From positions 372,001-436,000 of the forward strand of contig NZ_QAYE01000001.1 of NCBI RefSeq assembly GCF_003053745.1: a DNA stretch of 64,000 bases, read 5' to 3'. The notes under the pieces were generated by a model, which saw nothing but the letters and a program-made list of their open reading frames with translations, was not told the origin of the DNA and ran no database searches. A program made the translations under genes and the position numbers. The DNA comes from Sphingomonas faeni. GTDB taxonomy: Bacteria > Pseudomonadota > Alphaproteobacteria > Sphingomonadales > Sphingomonadaceae. This document shows, one piece after another, positions 16,539 to 26,162 of the stretch. Position 1 is the stretch's first letter. Each line of letters starts with the position of its first letter.

Positions 16539-19207
16539 TTCGGCAGCTCCGCCGACTGGCGCGCCGTGAAGCTGGCGGTCTGCCCTGCGACCCCCGTGCC
16601 GGGCTGCCCCGCGCCGACCGTCACGCGGTAGGTGCCGGCAGCGACCGAGCGCGCTCCGTCGAGCGCCACCGAGCTGAGATCGCGCGGCGACAGATCGAAG
16701 GTCACGCTGCGCGCTTCGCCGGGGCGGAGTGCGACGCGCTGGAACCCGCGCAGCGCGATCCGCGGGGTGCCGGGCCGATCGGGGAAGTCGAGATAGAGTT
16801 GCGCGACCTCCTCGCCCGGCCGGTCGCCCTGGTTGGTCAGCCGCGTGGTGACGCGCAGGCCGTTCTCGGCGCCGCCGTGGGCGGGCGTGACGGTCAGCGG
16901 CGCATAGCCGAACTTCGTGTAGCTGAGCCCGTGACCGAACGGATAGACCGGCGTGCCCGCAAAGTAGCGATAGGTGCGGCCCTTCATCGCGTAATCGCCG
17001 AACGGCGGCAGGTCCGCGACGCTGCGATAGAAGGTGAGCGGCAGGCGGCCCGACGGGTTAGTCCGTCCGGTCAGGATGTTCGCTGCAGCCGTCCCGCCGG
17101 TCTCGCCCGGATACCACGCCTCCAGCACGGCCGCGGCATTGTCCTTCGCCCAGGCGAGGTTGATCGGGCTACCGTTCATCGTGACGAGCACGACCGGCTT
17201 GCCGGTGGCCTTGGCCTGTTCGAGCATCGCGATCTGGTCCGCGGGCAGGTCGAGCGTGGTCTTGTCGCCGCCCGAGAAGCCCGGCACCGTCACGCCGGTT
17301 TCCTCTGCCTCCAGGTCGGAGGTGAGGCCGACGACCGCGACCAGCACGTCGGCCGCGGCAGCGGCGCGACGAAGCTCGACGGACGGCGCATCCGACACGC
17401 GCTTCCACACCAGGTTGATCCCGCTGCCCTCGGCGCGGATCGCATAGCGCTTGCCGCCTTCGAGTTTCAGCGTCGTCATGCCGGGCAGGTCGTTCCAGCG
17501 AGCCTTGCGCCGGTCGGAGATCATCTTGCCGTCGAGCGTCAGCGTGCCGCCCGACCCCGACAGGCCGACGCGGTAGGTGCCGCTTTCGGGGGGCACGAGG
17601 AAGCCGGTCCATTCGGTGCGGTGGACGTCGGTGACGCGCGCGAGATCGAGGTTGCGATCGCCGACGTCGGGCTCGATGCGGGTCACCACCGGCTGCGCCT
17701 GGTACTTGGCGGCGGCGACGAGTTTCTCGCGCGTGCCGCGGGCATATTGCGCGGGCATCGGCGTGGTCGGGTTGAAGTACCGCGCGAGCAGGCCGGGCTT
17801 GCCGTCGGGCGTGAGCAGCGCGGACGTTGGCACACGGTCGCCGTCCGTGACGGACTCGCCGAACGGCACGAGCATGACCTGGCTCGCACCGAGCGCGGTC
17901 TTCAGCCCCTCCAGCACCGATACCGGCGCGCCCGAAAGCGGCGACGAATAATTGCCGCGCAGCACGCGCGTCGCATCGCCGAGCGGGCCGATCACGGCGA
18001 GCTTCACGCCGGGCTTAAACGGCAGGATACCGTCGTTCTTGAGCAGCACCATCGACCGTTCGGCCGCGGCCAGCGCCAATTTCCGATGCTCGGGCGCCCC
18101 GACCACGCTGGTCGGCAAAGCCTTGGGGGCGCCGGCAAGTCCGGGCAGGTCGCCGTTACGATACCGCGCGGTGAACAGGCGGACGAGGCTCTGGTCGACG
18201 TCCGCCTCGGTGATCAGGTCGCGGTTCAGCGCCTCGCGGTACCGGGTATCCAGGCCCGCGGTATCGCCCAGCGTCTCGCCGTTGCACTCGTTGTCGACGC
18301 CCGCGCGCATCGCGGCGGCGACCGCGGCGGCGCTGTCGGGCGCGTATTTGTGGTTGTCGGCGATGTCCTTCACCGCGTCGCAATCGGACACGACATAGCC
18401 CTTGAAGCCCCACGCGCCGCGCAAATGCTCCTTGAGCAACAGGTCGCTGGCGCAGGCCGGCTGGCCGTCGATGCGGTTGTACGCGCACATCACCGAGCCT
18501 GCGTGCCCGTCTACCAAGGCGGCACGGAAGGCGGGGAGGTAAGTGTCCTCCAGGTCGTGAGCGGAGATGTAGACGTTGGCCTGATGGCGCGTGCCCTCGG
18601 GCCCGCTGTGGACCGCGAAGTGCTTGGGCGTGGCGATCACCTGCGGGCGATTGGGGTTGGGGCCCTGCATCCCGGTCACGAACGCGACGCCCATCGTCGC
18701 GGTCAGGAACGGATCCTCGCCGTACGTCTCCTGCCCGCGGCCCCAGCGCGGATCGCGGAAGATGTTGATGTTGGGCGACCAAGTGTCGAGCCCGGTGCCG
18801 ATATGCCCGTTCCTGCCGGTCTCGCGGCCAAGCGTGTGCAGCCCGCGCACCTCCGCGCTGATCGCGCCCGCGACGTCGTGGACTATCGGCGCGTCGAAGC
18901 TCGCGGCAAGGCCGATCGGCTCGGGGAAATTGGTGGTCGCGAGCGGTCCGAGCGCGCCGTGCAGCGATTCCGTCCACCAGTTGTACGCGGGCACGCCGAG
19001 CCGCGGGATCGCGGGTGCGACGTTGAGCAACTGCGGCAGTTTCTCGTCGAGCGTCATCCGCGACACCATCGTCCGCGCCATCTGCTCGGCGGGATCGGTC
19101 GCGGTCCGCTGGCTCGGCGCGGCGGCCGGCTCGCGCGCGATCGCCGGGGAGAATGCGAGCGCGAGCCCGGCCGTCGCCAGGGCTTTCGCCTTCATGGTCA
19201 TGCGCAT
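16535..19207 (-). CDS. Secreted GH3 beta-glycosidase with inserted PA14 domain (beta-xylosidase type)
   Basis: An 890-residue protein with a signal peptide (about 1-24). The GH3 N-domain shows YNWWTESLHG, DPRWGRGQETYGEDP and KHFAVHSGPEG. Nucleophile Asp275 lies in VSDCDAV; the SDC form is commoner in xylosidases than in glucosidases. A PA14-like beta-sandwich (about 465-600; LLARYF, WTGFLVPPESGTYRV) interrupts the second domain, and a fibronectin-III-like domain ends the protein. GGGAGAG lies seven bases before the ATG at 19207. It should trim beta-linked xylose or glucose from oligosaccharides in the periplasm and is coupled to GH27 downstream. Confidence 0.87.
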   Translation of the reverse strand: MRMTMKAKALATAGLALAFSPAIAREPAAAPSQRTATDPAEQMARTMVSRMTLDEKLPQLLNVAPAIPRLGVPAYNWWTESLHGALGPLATTNFPEPIGLAASFDAPIVHDVAGAISAEVRGLHTLGRETGRNGHIGTGLDTWSPNINIFRDPRWGRGQETYGEDPFLTATMGVAFVTGMQGPNPNRPQVIATPKHFAVHSGPEGTRHQANVYISAHDLEDTYLPAFRAALVDGHAGSVMCAYNRIDGQPACASDLLLKEHLRGAWGFKGYVVSDCDAVKDIADNHKYAPDSAAAVAAAMRAGVDNECNGETLGDTAGLDTRYREALNRDLITEADVDQSLVRLFTARYRNGDLPGLAGAPKALPTSVVGAPEHRKLALAAAERSMVLLKNDGILPFKPGVKLAVIGPLGDATRVLRGNYSSPLSGAPVSVLEGLKTALGASQVMLVPFGESVTDGDRVPTSALLTPDGKPGLLARYFNPTTPMPAQYARGTREKLVAAAKYQAQPVVTRIEPDVGDRNLDLARVTDVHRTEWTGFLVPPESGTYRVGLSGSGGTLTLDGKMISDRRKARWNDLPGMTTLKLEGGKRYAIRAEGSGINLVWKRVSDAPSVELRRAAAAADVLVAVVGLTSDLEAEETGVTVPGFSGGDKTTLDLPADQIAMLEQAKATGKPVVLVTMNGSPINLAWAKDNAAAVLEAWYPGETGGTAAANILTGRTNPSGRLPLTFYRSVADLPPFGDYAMKGRTYRYFAGTPVYPFGHGLSYTKFGYAPLTVTPAHGGAENGLRVTTRLTNQGDRPGEEVAQLYLDFPDRPGTPRIALRGFQRVALRPGEARSVTFDLSPRDLSSVALDGARSVAAGTYRVTVGAGQPGTGVAGQTASFTARQSAELPK

Positions 19208-19271
19208 CGTCAGTCTCTCCCGTTGCGGCGCGCTGTGGCGGCCGTTCTTGTTCTTCGCACCCGTTCAGAGC

Positions 19272-21224
19272 TTACCGCGCCGGCAGGACCGGCACTTCGA
19301 ACGTGCCGACGGGCAGCGGTGCGTCGTCGGCAAGGTTGGTCGCCGGGGCGTCGGCCCAGGCGTAGCGGACGCGTGTGACGGGTTGGCCATCGCCGGGCAG
19401 CGTCACCTCGGACCCCGCGACCTTGCCCGGAGCGTAGCGGCAGGTGCCGACCGCCGCGCCGCACAGTTCGAAGCCGATCGCCTGCGCGGCGCTGCGGGCA
19501 TGCAGCGCGCCCGTCACGCCGCTGAACCGCACCGTGACGCCGCCATCCGCACTACGCCGCGCATCGGCGACCGCAGGGCCGGACGGCGCGATTTTCTCGC
19601 CGTAGACCGCGGCGCGCATCACACGCGCGAGCCTTTGCCCGACCTCGTGCTTCTCGCCGGGATGGATGTCGAGCGCATCGCCGAGGTCGAGCGCGACGGC
19701 GATGCCGGCATGCGGGTCCGCCGCTGCGACGCGGCGCTGCGCATCGCGGACGTCGCCCCAGCCGCTCTCGCTCGGCGCGATCGCCGGGCTGCCGTAATTG
19801 GCGAGCTGGACGATGCCGAACCCGGTCTCGGACGTGCCGAAGCGGTGGCGCCAGTCCGCGATCAATGCGGTCATCCGGCGGTCGTAACCGGGAATGCCGG
19901 TGTCGGACTCGCCCTGGTACCAGGCCATCCCGGCGAACTTCGTAGCACCGAGCGGCGCGATCATCGCGTTGTAGAGCGTGCCCGCGCCGTTGATGTCGTC
20001 CCACGGCACGCGCGGTGCGGCGCCTGCGAGCCGCTTGGCGACCGCATAGCGCCAGCCGGTGCCGAGCGGTACGCTGCTCCCGTCGGCGAACGACAGCCGC
20101 ATCGAATCCGCCGGGCCGGTCATCCCGCCATAGGCATAGACGTCGTCGTCGTTGACGGTGATGACGTTGCGCCCGGCCTTCAAGCTACCGGCGGGCAGCG
20201 CGTAGACGCGCGATTGCGACGCGAGGCTGCTGCCACCAACGCCCACGCCGTTGACCCAGGTACGGTCAGCGTCGTCGACCATGCCCAGCACCAGCGTCGC
20301 GGGGCCCCGTGCCTGCTCGGCGGTCAGCTGGACCTCGTGCTGGTACCAGATCATGCCGTTGTAATTGGCGAGCGCGGGCACGCCCCAGGTCTCGAAATTG
20401 GTCATCGCGGGCACCGGATGCCAGTCGAGCGCGGCGTCCGGCTGCCACGGCTCGTGGCCGGCGGCGTCGCCCGAGCCGGTGCGCCACCAGCTTTCCCAGA
20501 TCGTCGATGCCTGCCGGTTTGCGGCGGCGGGATCGCGGGCATAGAGCGCGAGCAGGTCGGCGGGGGCGGCGAGCCCGGCCTGGCGCAGCGCAGGATCACT
20601 CATCCATGCGCTGATCCGCGACCCGCCCCAGCTCGAATGCACCGCACCGATCGGTACGCCGGACGTACGGCGCAGCGCCTGGACCATGTAGAAACACGCG
20701 GCCGAGAAGCTGGGCGCGGTGGTCGGGCCAGACACCGTCCACGCCGGCTGTTGGGCAAATCGCGCGACCGGCGCGGCGGCGGAGACCTTGGCGATTGTGA
20801 GCAGACGGAGCTTGTCGTCGACCTCCGGATGCGCGTCGGGGAACAGGCCCTGTCCCTGCTCGACGCGGAGTTCCATGTTGCTCTGGCCCGAACACAGGAA
20901 CACGTCGCCGACCAGGATATCGCGCAGGACGGCCGCACCGCTGGGGGCGGCGATCGTCAGGTCGTACGGACCGCCGGCGGGGAGGGCGGGCAGGCTCGCC
21001 GAAAAGCTGCCGTCGCGCGCAACCTTGGCGGTGACGCTGCGCCCCGCCAGCGTGATCATCACGGTCTCGCCCGCCGCTGCTTGTCCGGTCAGGACGATAG
21101 GTTGCCCGCGCTGGATCACCGCGTGATCGCCCATGACGCCGTCGAGGCGCGGTGCCGCCGACGCGGCGGTCGCGCCGATGATTAGGATCGCGCCGATGGC
21201 CAGGCACGCTGTGACGGTCCGCAT
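19272..21224 (-). CDS. Secreted SASA-family acetylesterase (CE20-like)
   Basis: A 650-residue protein with a signal peptide (1-24). The SGNH-type nucleophile Ser115 lies in FLCSGQSNMEL. The catalytic domain is split: a jelly-roll insert (about 300-400; DADRTWVNGVGVGG, GRNVITVNDDD) separates it from the second half, with AWYQGESDTG and the catalytic His in DLGDALDIHPGEKH. Sialate-O-acetylesterase family proteins of this split form in plant-degrading bacteria (CE20) remove acetyl groups from xyloglucan oligosaccharides; that substrate is inference here. AGGGGAA precedes the ATG. It lies 16 bases after the halogenase stop and upstream of GH3. Confidence 0.82.
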   Translation of the reverse strand: MRTVTACLAIGAILIIGATAASAAPRLDGVMGDHAVIQRGQPIVLTGQAAAGETVMITLAGRSVTAKVARDGSFSASLPALPAGGPYDLTIAAPSGAAVLRDILVGDVFLCSGQSNMELRVEQGQGLFPDAHPEVDDKLRLLTIAKVSAAAPVARFAQQPAWTVSGPTTAPSFSAACFYMVQALRRTSGVPIGAVHSSWGGSRISAWMSDPALRQAGLAAPADLLALYARDPAAANRQASTIWESWWRTGSGDAAGHEPWQPDAALDWHPVPAMTNFETWGVPALANYNGMIWYQHEVQLTAEQARGPATLVLGMVDDADRTWVNGVGVGGSSLASQSRVYALPAGSLKAGRNVITVNDDDVYAYGGMTGPADSMRLSFADGSSVPLGTGWRYAVAKRLAGAAPRVPWDDINGAGTLYNAMIAPLGATKFAGMAWYQGESDTGIPGYDRRMTALIADWRHRFGTSETGFGIVQLANYGSPAIAPSESGWGDVRDAQRRVAAADPHAGIAVALDLGDALDIHPGEKHEVGQRLARVMRAAVYGEKIAPSGPAVADARRSADGGVTVRFSGVTGALHARSAAQAIGFELCGAAVGTCRYAPGKVAGSEVTLPGDGQPVTRVRYAWADAPATNLADDAPLPVGTFEVPVLPAR

Positions 21225-21240
21225 ACTATTCCCCTGACGG

Positions 21241-22782
21241 CTAGATCGGCTGGAGGCCGTGGCGCTTGATACGGTCGATAAGCTCGCGGTGGCCCGGCAG
21301 GCTGCTCACCAACCGCTGCGTCTGCACCTGATTGTCGTGCCGCGCGCGCCGAGCCAGCGCGAGATCGTCGTCGATCGACCCCGGCATCACCGCGGTCCGC
21401 GCGCCCATGCCGTACAGCACATATTGATAGCTCGCCGACGGGAAGACCTCCTCGGCGCGATCGAATTCGTCATGGACCCAGGGCGACTGGAATCGCCAGA
21501 GTTCCATCAACCCCGCCAGCCGGTCGGGGATCGATTCCGGCCGGACATTGTCGCGCCAGAACGCGGTGTCGGTCCGTTTCGTCAGCGCATAATGCAGCTT
21601 GAGGAAGTCGATGATCCGCCCCCATCGATAGTGCGCCGTGTCGTTGAAGCGGTGCGCGACGACGTCCATCACTTCGCGACACGCGGGCATCTGCTCGGCG
21701 ATCATCTTCGCCGACAGCTCGATCAGGACGATCGCGGACGCCTCCAGCGGTTCGAGGAACCCCGCGGCGAGCCCGACCGCGACGCAGTTGCGCACCCAGA
21801 ATTGCTCGCGGTGGCCGGCACGGATCGCCAGCCGGCGCGAGGTCAGGTCGCGCGCGGCGGGGCCGATATAGTCGCGCAACTCCTGCTCGGCGGCGTCCGC
21901 GCTGATGTGGCTGCTCGAAAAGACATGACCGACCCCGCGCCGCGTCGGCAGGCCGATGTCCCAGATCCAGCCAGCCGATTGCGCGGTCGAGATCGTGTGG
22001 CTTGCGATCGGCGCGTCGGGCACGTCGTAGGGCACCTGCATCGCCAGCGCGGTGTCGCAGAACAATATGTCGGTGCAACTGCGGAACGGCACCTTCATCG
22101 CGCCACCGATCAGCAGCGCGGCGAACCCGGTGCAATCGATGAACAGGTCGCCCGCGATCGAAACGCCCTGTTCGGTATCAAGGCTGGCGATGTCGCCGCT
22201 CTCGTCGAGCCGGACCTCGGTGACGTCGGCCTTTACATGGCGGACACCGAGCGTGTCGCAGCAATGCCGCTGGAGAAAGTGCGAGAACTTCCCTGCGTCG
22301 AGATGATACGCGTAGTTCGCATGGCCGTCATACTCGGGCGTCGCGATCGTCTTGGGGCCGAGCCCTTCGTCGCAGATCCGGCCCTGCGGCGTGACCGTGT
22401 CGCAGAACGTCGCACTGCCCTCGTCCGCGAGCCAGTGCGGTGCGAGGTTCACCTGCCCGAAGTGCTGCGGGAGCATCAGCGGGTGATAATAACCGTCGTC
22501 CGGCGCACCCGTGGTCCAGCGATTGAACCGCGCGCCCTGCTTGAACGACGCGTCGCATTGCCGGAACAGTTCGGTTTCCGACACGCCCATTTTCTTGAGC
22601 GTCGAACGCAGCGTCGGCCACGTCCCTTCGCCGACGCCGATCGTCGGCACGTTGGGCGATTCGACCAGAGTGACGGTGAAGCCGTGCTGGCGCCGCGCCT
22701 GGTGCTTGGCCGCGATGACGCCCGCGGTCAGCCACCCTGCGGTGCCGCCGCCGACGATAACGATGTTCTGAATTTCGTGCAT
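21241..22782 (-). CDS. Flavin-dependent tryptophan-halogenase family protein
   Basis: A 513-residue protein. The FAD-binding motif IVGGGTAGW lies near residue 10. Lys81 in ASFKQGARF matches the catalytic lysine of tryptophan halogenases, and Glu347 in EPLEASAI matches their catalytic Glu next to the halide site. The family motif WxWxIP is present as WIWDIGLP, with Gly in place of Pro. No signal peptide is visible, so it should be cytoplasmic. It is the first gene after the receptor terminator and leads the esterase-GH3-GH27 operon. Homologues beside TonB receptors are common in sphingomonads, Caulobacter and Xanthomonas. A few have been shown to halogenate free indole in vitro, but their natural substrate is unknown as far as I know. 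Confidence 0.85.
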   Translation of the reverse strand: MHEIQNIVIVGGGTAGWLTAGVIAAKHQARRQHGFTVTLVESPNVPTIGVGEGTWPTLRSTLKKMGVSETELFRQCDASFKQGARFNRWTTGAPDDGYYHPLMLPQHFGQVNLAPHWLADEGSATFCDTVTPQGRICDEGLGPKTIATPEYDGHANYAYHLDAGKFSHFLQRHCCDTLGVRHVKADVTEVRLDESGDIASLDTEQGVSIAGDLFIDCTGFAALLIGGAMKVPFRSCTDILFCDTALAMQVPYDVPDAPIASHTISTAQSAGWIWDIGLPTRRGVGHVFSSSHISADAAEQELRDYIGPAARDLTSRRLAIRAGHREQFWVRNCVAVGLAAGFLEPLEASAIVLIELSAKMIAEQMPACREVMDVVAHRFNDTAHYRWGRIIDFLKLHYALTKRTDTAFWRDNVRPESIPDRLAGLMELWRFQSPWVHDEFDRAEEVFPSASYQYVLYGMGARTAVMPGSIDDDLALARRARHDNQVQTQRLVSSLPGHRELIDRIKRHGLQPI

Positions 22783-22797
22783 GGTGCAGCGTAATCG

Positions 22798-22832
22798 AAA
22801 AAAGGCGGAGCACGAACAGGTCGTGCTCCGCC
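22798..22832 (-). terminator. Rho-independent terminator after the TonB receptor gene
   Basis: A perfect 12-base stem (GGCGGAGCACGA at 22804-22815, TCGTGCTCCGCC at 22821-22832) with a five-base loop is followed on the minus strand by six T (22803-22798). It lies 13 bases after the receptor stop and 16 bases before the halogenase start, so it should cut receptor transcription from the enzyme genes. Confidence 0.88.
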
Positions 22833-22845
22833 AGTGGGAGGGGGA

Positions 22846-25800
22846 TCAGAAGTGGAAGCGGACGCCTGCGGTGTAGCGGCGGCCGTAATCGAACACGTCG
22901 AGCAACTGGTTGTCGTAGCGCCCGTGCGTGCTCTGCTGGTTGTTGTTGACGTTCAACGCTTCGGCAAAGACGCTGAACTGCTTGTTGATGTCGTAGCTCG
23001 TCGACAGATCGACCTGGAAGCTCTGGTCGACGAAGGTCGGCTCCGACCCGAAGGCGCCGGTGTTCTGGTTCTGGCCGAACTGAAGCAGATACTTGTCGCG
23101 CCAGTTGAGAGCGGTGCGGAACTGGAACCCACCCTTGTCATAGAAGCCGACGAAGTTCGCCGAATTCGCCAACCCGGTGACCGCGAAGCCAGTCTGCGAG
23201 ATGTTCTTGTCGTCATAGGGCCGGTTGGTGTTGACGAAGGTTGCGTTGGCCTGGAACCCGAAGCCCGAGTTGCCGAACACCTGCTGCCACGCCAGTTCGA
23301 CACCGCGGACGGTCGCGTTGGGTCCGTTGACCTGTTGCGATACGGCGAAGCTCGCCAGAATGCCCGTCGTCGGATCGATCAGTCCGTTGATCGACTGCCG
23401 GGTCACGCCACCGATAATGAAGTTGCTGACGTTCTTCAGGAAGAAGTCGACCGACAAATACGAGTTGCGCTGATAATACCATTCGGCGGCGACGTCGAAA
23501 TTGTCCGCCAGGTACGGCTTCAAATTCGGGTTGCCGCCGCTGGCCGTCAGGGCGCCGACGCGCTGGCCGTTGCCGACGTTCAGCACCGGGTTGAGCACGC
23601 TGAGGCTCGGGCGGGTCAGCGTACGTGACGCGTCAAAGCGCACCAGCAGCGTGTTGGTGATTTCCAGCTTCGCATCAAGGCTGGGCAACAGGTAGGAATA
23701 CGAGCTGTTGGTCGTGTTCGGCACGATTGCGGTGTAGGTCGGGATGCCGAGCAACGACGGATCGGCGGTGCTCGTCGTGATCGAGGTCGGCAGGCGACCT
23801 TGCCCAGTCGCGCGCAGGTTCGTCGTTTCGTTGCGGACGCCTGCGTTTATCGTGAACGGCATGCCGCCGACGTCCGCCTTGAAGTTCGCGCTGAAGTAGA
23901 GCGACCAGGTCCGCTCGCGCACGTTCAGCACGCTGCCCGGATCGACCGCCTCGTCGAAATTACCGCGGAAGCCAAGTAGTCCATCGCCGCTCGTCGGGCT
24001 CGGATAATTGAAGCCCGGAATGTTCTTGGCGTACGGGTTGCCCAGGCTCGTCAGGTAGTTCTGATACGCGGTCGGGCTGAACACGAACACCGACGGCGGC
24101 AGGCTGCCGTTGAAGCCAGGGATGAAGTTGTCGAGGCTGATCGAGCCCTGGTAGATGTTCGCGGGGACCGGCGAAACGCCCGTCGTCCGCCCCGATGGTC
24201 CGCCATAACCGGCATAGGCCTGCCAGAAATTGTTGGTGAACGTGCTCTGGTTGCGGAAGTTGAAGGTGTCCTGATAATATTGGCCACCGGCCTTGAGCGT
24301 CAAATTGTCCTGCTTCCAGGTGGCGTTGCCGCGGAACTGGGCGAGTTCATCGGTATTATGCTGCGTCTGGTTGACGGTGACGTGCGTACCGATCACCGAC
24401 TGATCGGCCCAGCGTGCGCCATCGCCCGCAGGGCCGAAGTTGCTGATCGTCGGGAAGGCGTCGCTGCTCTTGCCGTCGACCTTGAAGCGCAGGACGTTGC
24501 CGAGCGCGTTGCCGTAGCCGATGTCGCCGTTCTTGCTGCCGATCACGTTACCGGGATTGAGCCAGCTCTTAGCATAGGAGCCGTCTGCTTCGAGCGTCAG
24601 GTGCTCGGTCACGTCATACTTGACGTTCAGGCCGGTCTGGTTGGTCTGCAGAATCTGCTTGTTTTCCGCTGCCGTGAAATCGGTCGGGCTGCCGGCCTGC
24701 GTGAAGTCGACCGCCGTGCCGTTCTTGTCGAGCGTGACGTTGCGCAGATCGCCCTGGCTGAACCATACGCCGAACGCGTAATTGTCCTGGTTGATCGTCT
24801 GGCGCGAGAAGTTGTTGTCCAGCGTGACCATCAAGTCGTCGGTCGGATGATATTGGAACGCGACGCGTCCATCGACGCGCTCGTCCTTCACGCGCTGCTG
24901 TTCCGCGCCATATTGCTGCGGGAACCAGCCGGGCAGGTTCTGGCGATTGTTGAGATTGGCGTAGTTTGCCGACTTCGGATCGCTGGTCGGCGCACAGTTT
25001 GCGGCCCCGGCATTACCGGTAAGCTGGCAGGGCGCGAAATTGCCGCCCGGCCAACCCGACACATACACGCGATTGGTCTCGGTATCGCGGCGCGTGTAGA
25101 TCGCGTCGGCCAGCACGCCGAACGTCTCGTCATTGTTCGTGCTGCTGATCAACAGGCCGGCAGTCGGCACGATCTTGCCTGCACGATCCTGGATCGAACC
25201 CGATCCGGTGGCGGCAAGGCGGAAACCGGGATGGTCGAACGGCTTGGGGAACGCGATATCGACCGTCGCGCCGATCGAGCTCGATGCGACCGTGACGTCG
25301 GGCGTCTTGAAGACGCTCAACTGGCCGATGAAATCGACGCCGACGGTGCTGAAGTCGATCTGGCGAGTACCGGTCGCGGTCGAGATACGGCGGCCATCAT
25401 ACAGCGTCGTGTTGAAATCGCCGCCGAAGCCGCGAACCGTGATACCGGTCGGCTCGCCGCGCGAACCCGAGCGCTGGATCGAGACGCCTGGCAGGCGCTG
25501 CAGCGACGCTGCGACGTTCGAATCCGGGAACTTGCCGATGTCCTCGGCCGAGATGACGTCGACGACGCCCGACGAGGTGCGCTTCAGGTCGAGGTTGCGC
25601 TGGAGCGATCCGCGCAGGCCGGTGACGATGATGTCGTCGCTCTGCGGTGCGCTGCCCTGGACGGTGTTACCCTGCGACGCGTCCGGTGCGGTGGCCAGAT
25701 CCTGTGGCTGTCCGGCTTCCGACGCGGTCGTGGTGTTCGCGGTCGTCGGTACGGCTGGCTGCGGCGCGGACGGCTGCGTGGTCGTGCTGTTCTGAAGATT

Positions 25801-25941
25801 GCCCTGATCCTGCGCCATTGCCGGGATCGACCACATCATCGCCAGTACGCTGGTCGCGCAGGCGAGTGCGCTCGATGGGTGGGCCAGTCCTCGAAAGCCG
25901 AAAGCGCGCGTAGTGGTGGTCACGGTCAAACATCCCCTCAT
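22846..25941 (-). CDS. TonB-dependent outer-membrane receptor
   Basis: About 1031 residues. A long signal sequence (ending IPAMAQ) and a Gln/Thr/Ala-rich linker precede a plug domain (DDIIVTGLRGSLQ, IGKFPDSNVAASLQRLPGV, ITVRGF) and a 22-strand barrel ending in the aromatic terminus VRFHF. It imports bulky ligands through the outer membrane using TonB energy; here these are probably hemicellulose oligosaccharides. The plug style (KFPDSNVAASLQRLPG) is that of the carbohydrate-type receptors common in sphingomonads and Xanthomonas. An alternative GTG start at 25953 adds four residues; neither has ideally spaced ribosome binding. It is divergent from SapC, with a LacI-like site between. Confidence 0.92.
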   Translation of the reverse strand: MRGCLTVTTTTRAFGFRGLAHPSSALACATSVLAMMWSIPAMAQDQGNLQNSTTTQPSAPQPAVPTTANTTTASEAGQPQDLATAPDASQGNTVQGSAPQSDDIIVTGLRGSLQRNLDLKRTSSGVVDVISAEDIGKFPDSNVAASLQRLPGVSIQRSGSRGEPTGITVRGFGGDFNTTLYDGRRISTATGTRQIDFSTVGVDFIGQLSVFKTPDVTVASSSIGATVDIAFPKPFDHPGFRLAATGSGSIQDRAGKIVPTAGLLISSTNNDETFGVLADAIYTRRDTETNRVYVSGWPGGNFAPCQLTGNAGAANCAPTSDPKSANYANLNNRQNLPGWFPQQYGAEQQRVKDERVDGRVAFQYHPTDDLMVTLDNNFSRQTINQDNYAFGVWFSQGDLRNVTLDKNGTAVDFTQAGSPTDFTAAENKQILQTNQTGLNVKYDVTEHLTLEADGSYAKSWLNPGNVIGSKNGDIGYGNALGNVLRFKVDGKSSDAFPTISNFGPAGDGARWADQSVIGTHVTVNQTQHNTDELAQFRGNATWKQDNLTLKAGGQYYQDTFNFRNQSTFTNNFWQAYAGYGGPSGRTTGVSPVPANIYQGSISLDNFIPGFNGSLPPSVFVFSPTAYQNYLTSLGNPYAKNIPGFNYPSPTSGDGLLGFRGNFDEAVDPGSVLNVRERTWSLYFSANFKADVGGMPFTINAGVRNETTNLRATGQGRLPTSITTSTADPSLLGIPTYTAIVPNTTNSSYSYLLPSLDAKLEITNTLLVRFDASRTLTRPSLSVLNPVLNVGNGQRVGALTASGGNPNLKPYLADNFDVAAEWYYQRNSYLSVDFFLKNVSNFIIGGVTRQSINGLIDPTTGILASFAVSQQVNGPNATVRGVELAWQQVFGNSGFGFQANATFVNTNRPYDDKNISQTGFAVTGLANSANFVGFYDKGGFQFRTALNWRDKYLLQFGQNQNTGAFGSEPTFVDQSFQVDLSTSYDINKQFSVFAEALNVNNNQQSTHGRYDNQLLDVFDYGRRYTAGVRFHF

Positions 25942-26035
25942 GCGGCGCCGCACCGCCCTTCTTGTGAGAGGCGTTCACGACAAAGTTACTTCGATGATCG
26001 AATCATGCGCGTTTCCGCACCGTCTCGATCATCTA

Positions 26036-26049
26036 CGGTAGCGCTCACA
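26036..26049. promoter_or_regulatory. LacI-family-like operator between TonB receptor and sapC
   Basis: CGGTAGCGCTCACA shares the AGCGCT core and CpG centre of the site at 2808. It lies 95 bases upstream of the receptor start and 114 bases upstream of the SapC start. A shared sugar-responsive LacI regulator is a reasonable guess; no such regulator is encoded in the window. Confidence 0.4.
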
Positions 26050-26162
26050 ATACTCAGGCTAACAATCAATGCAAGCATTTGTATGAGTGGTCGCGGCGAG
26101 GCTTTGCAACCGGGGCGCCATGTGCGATCTCTCGGGCAAGAAGACTGTACGGAGAGAGATGG

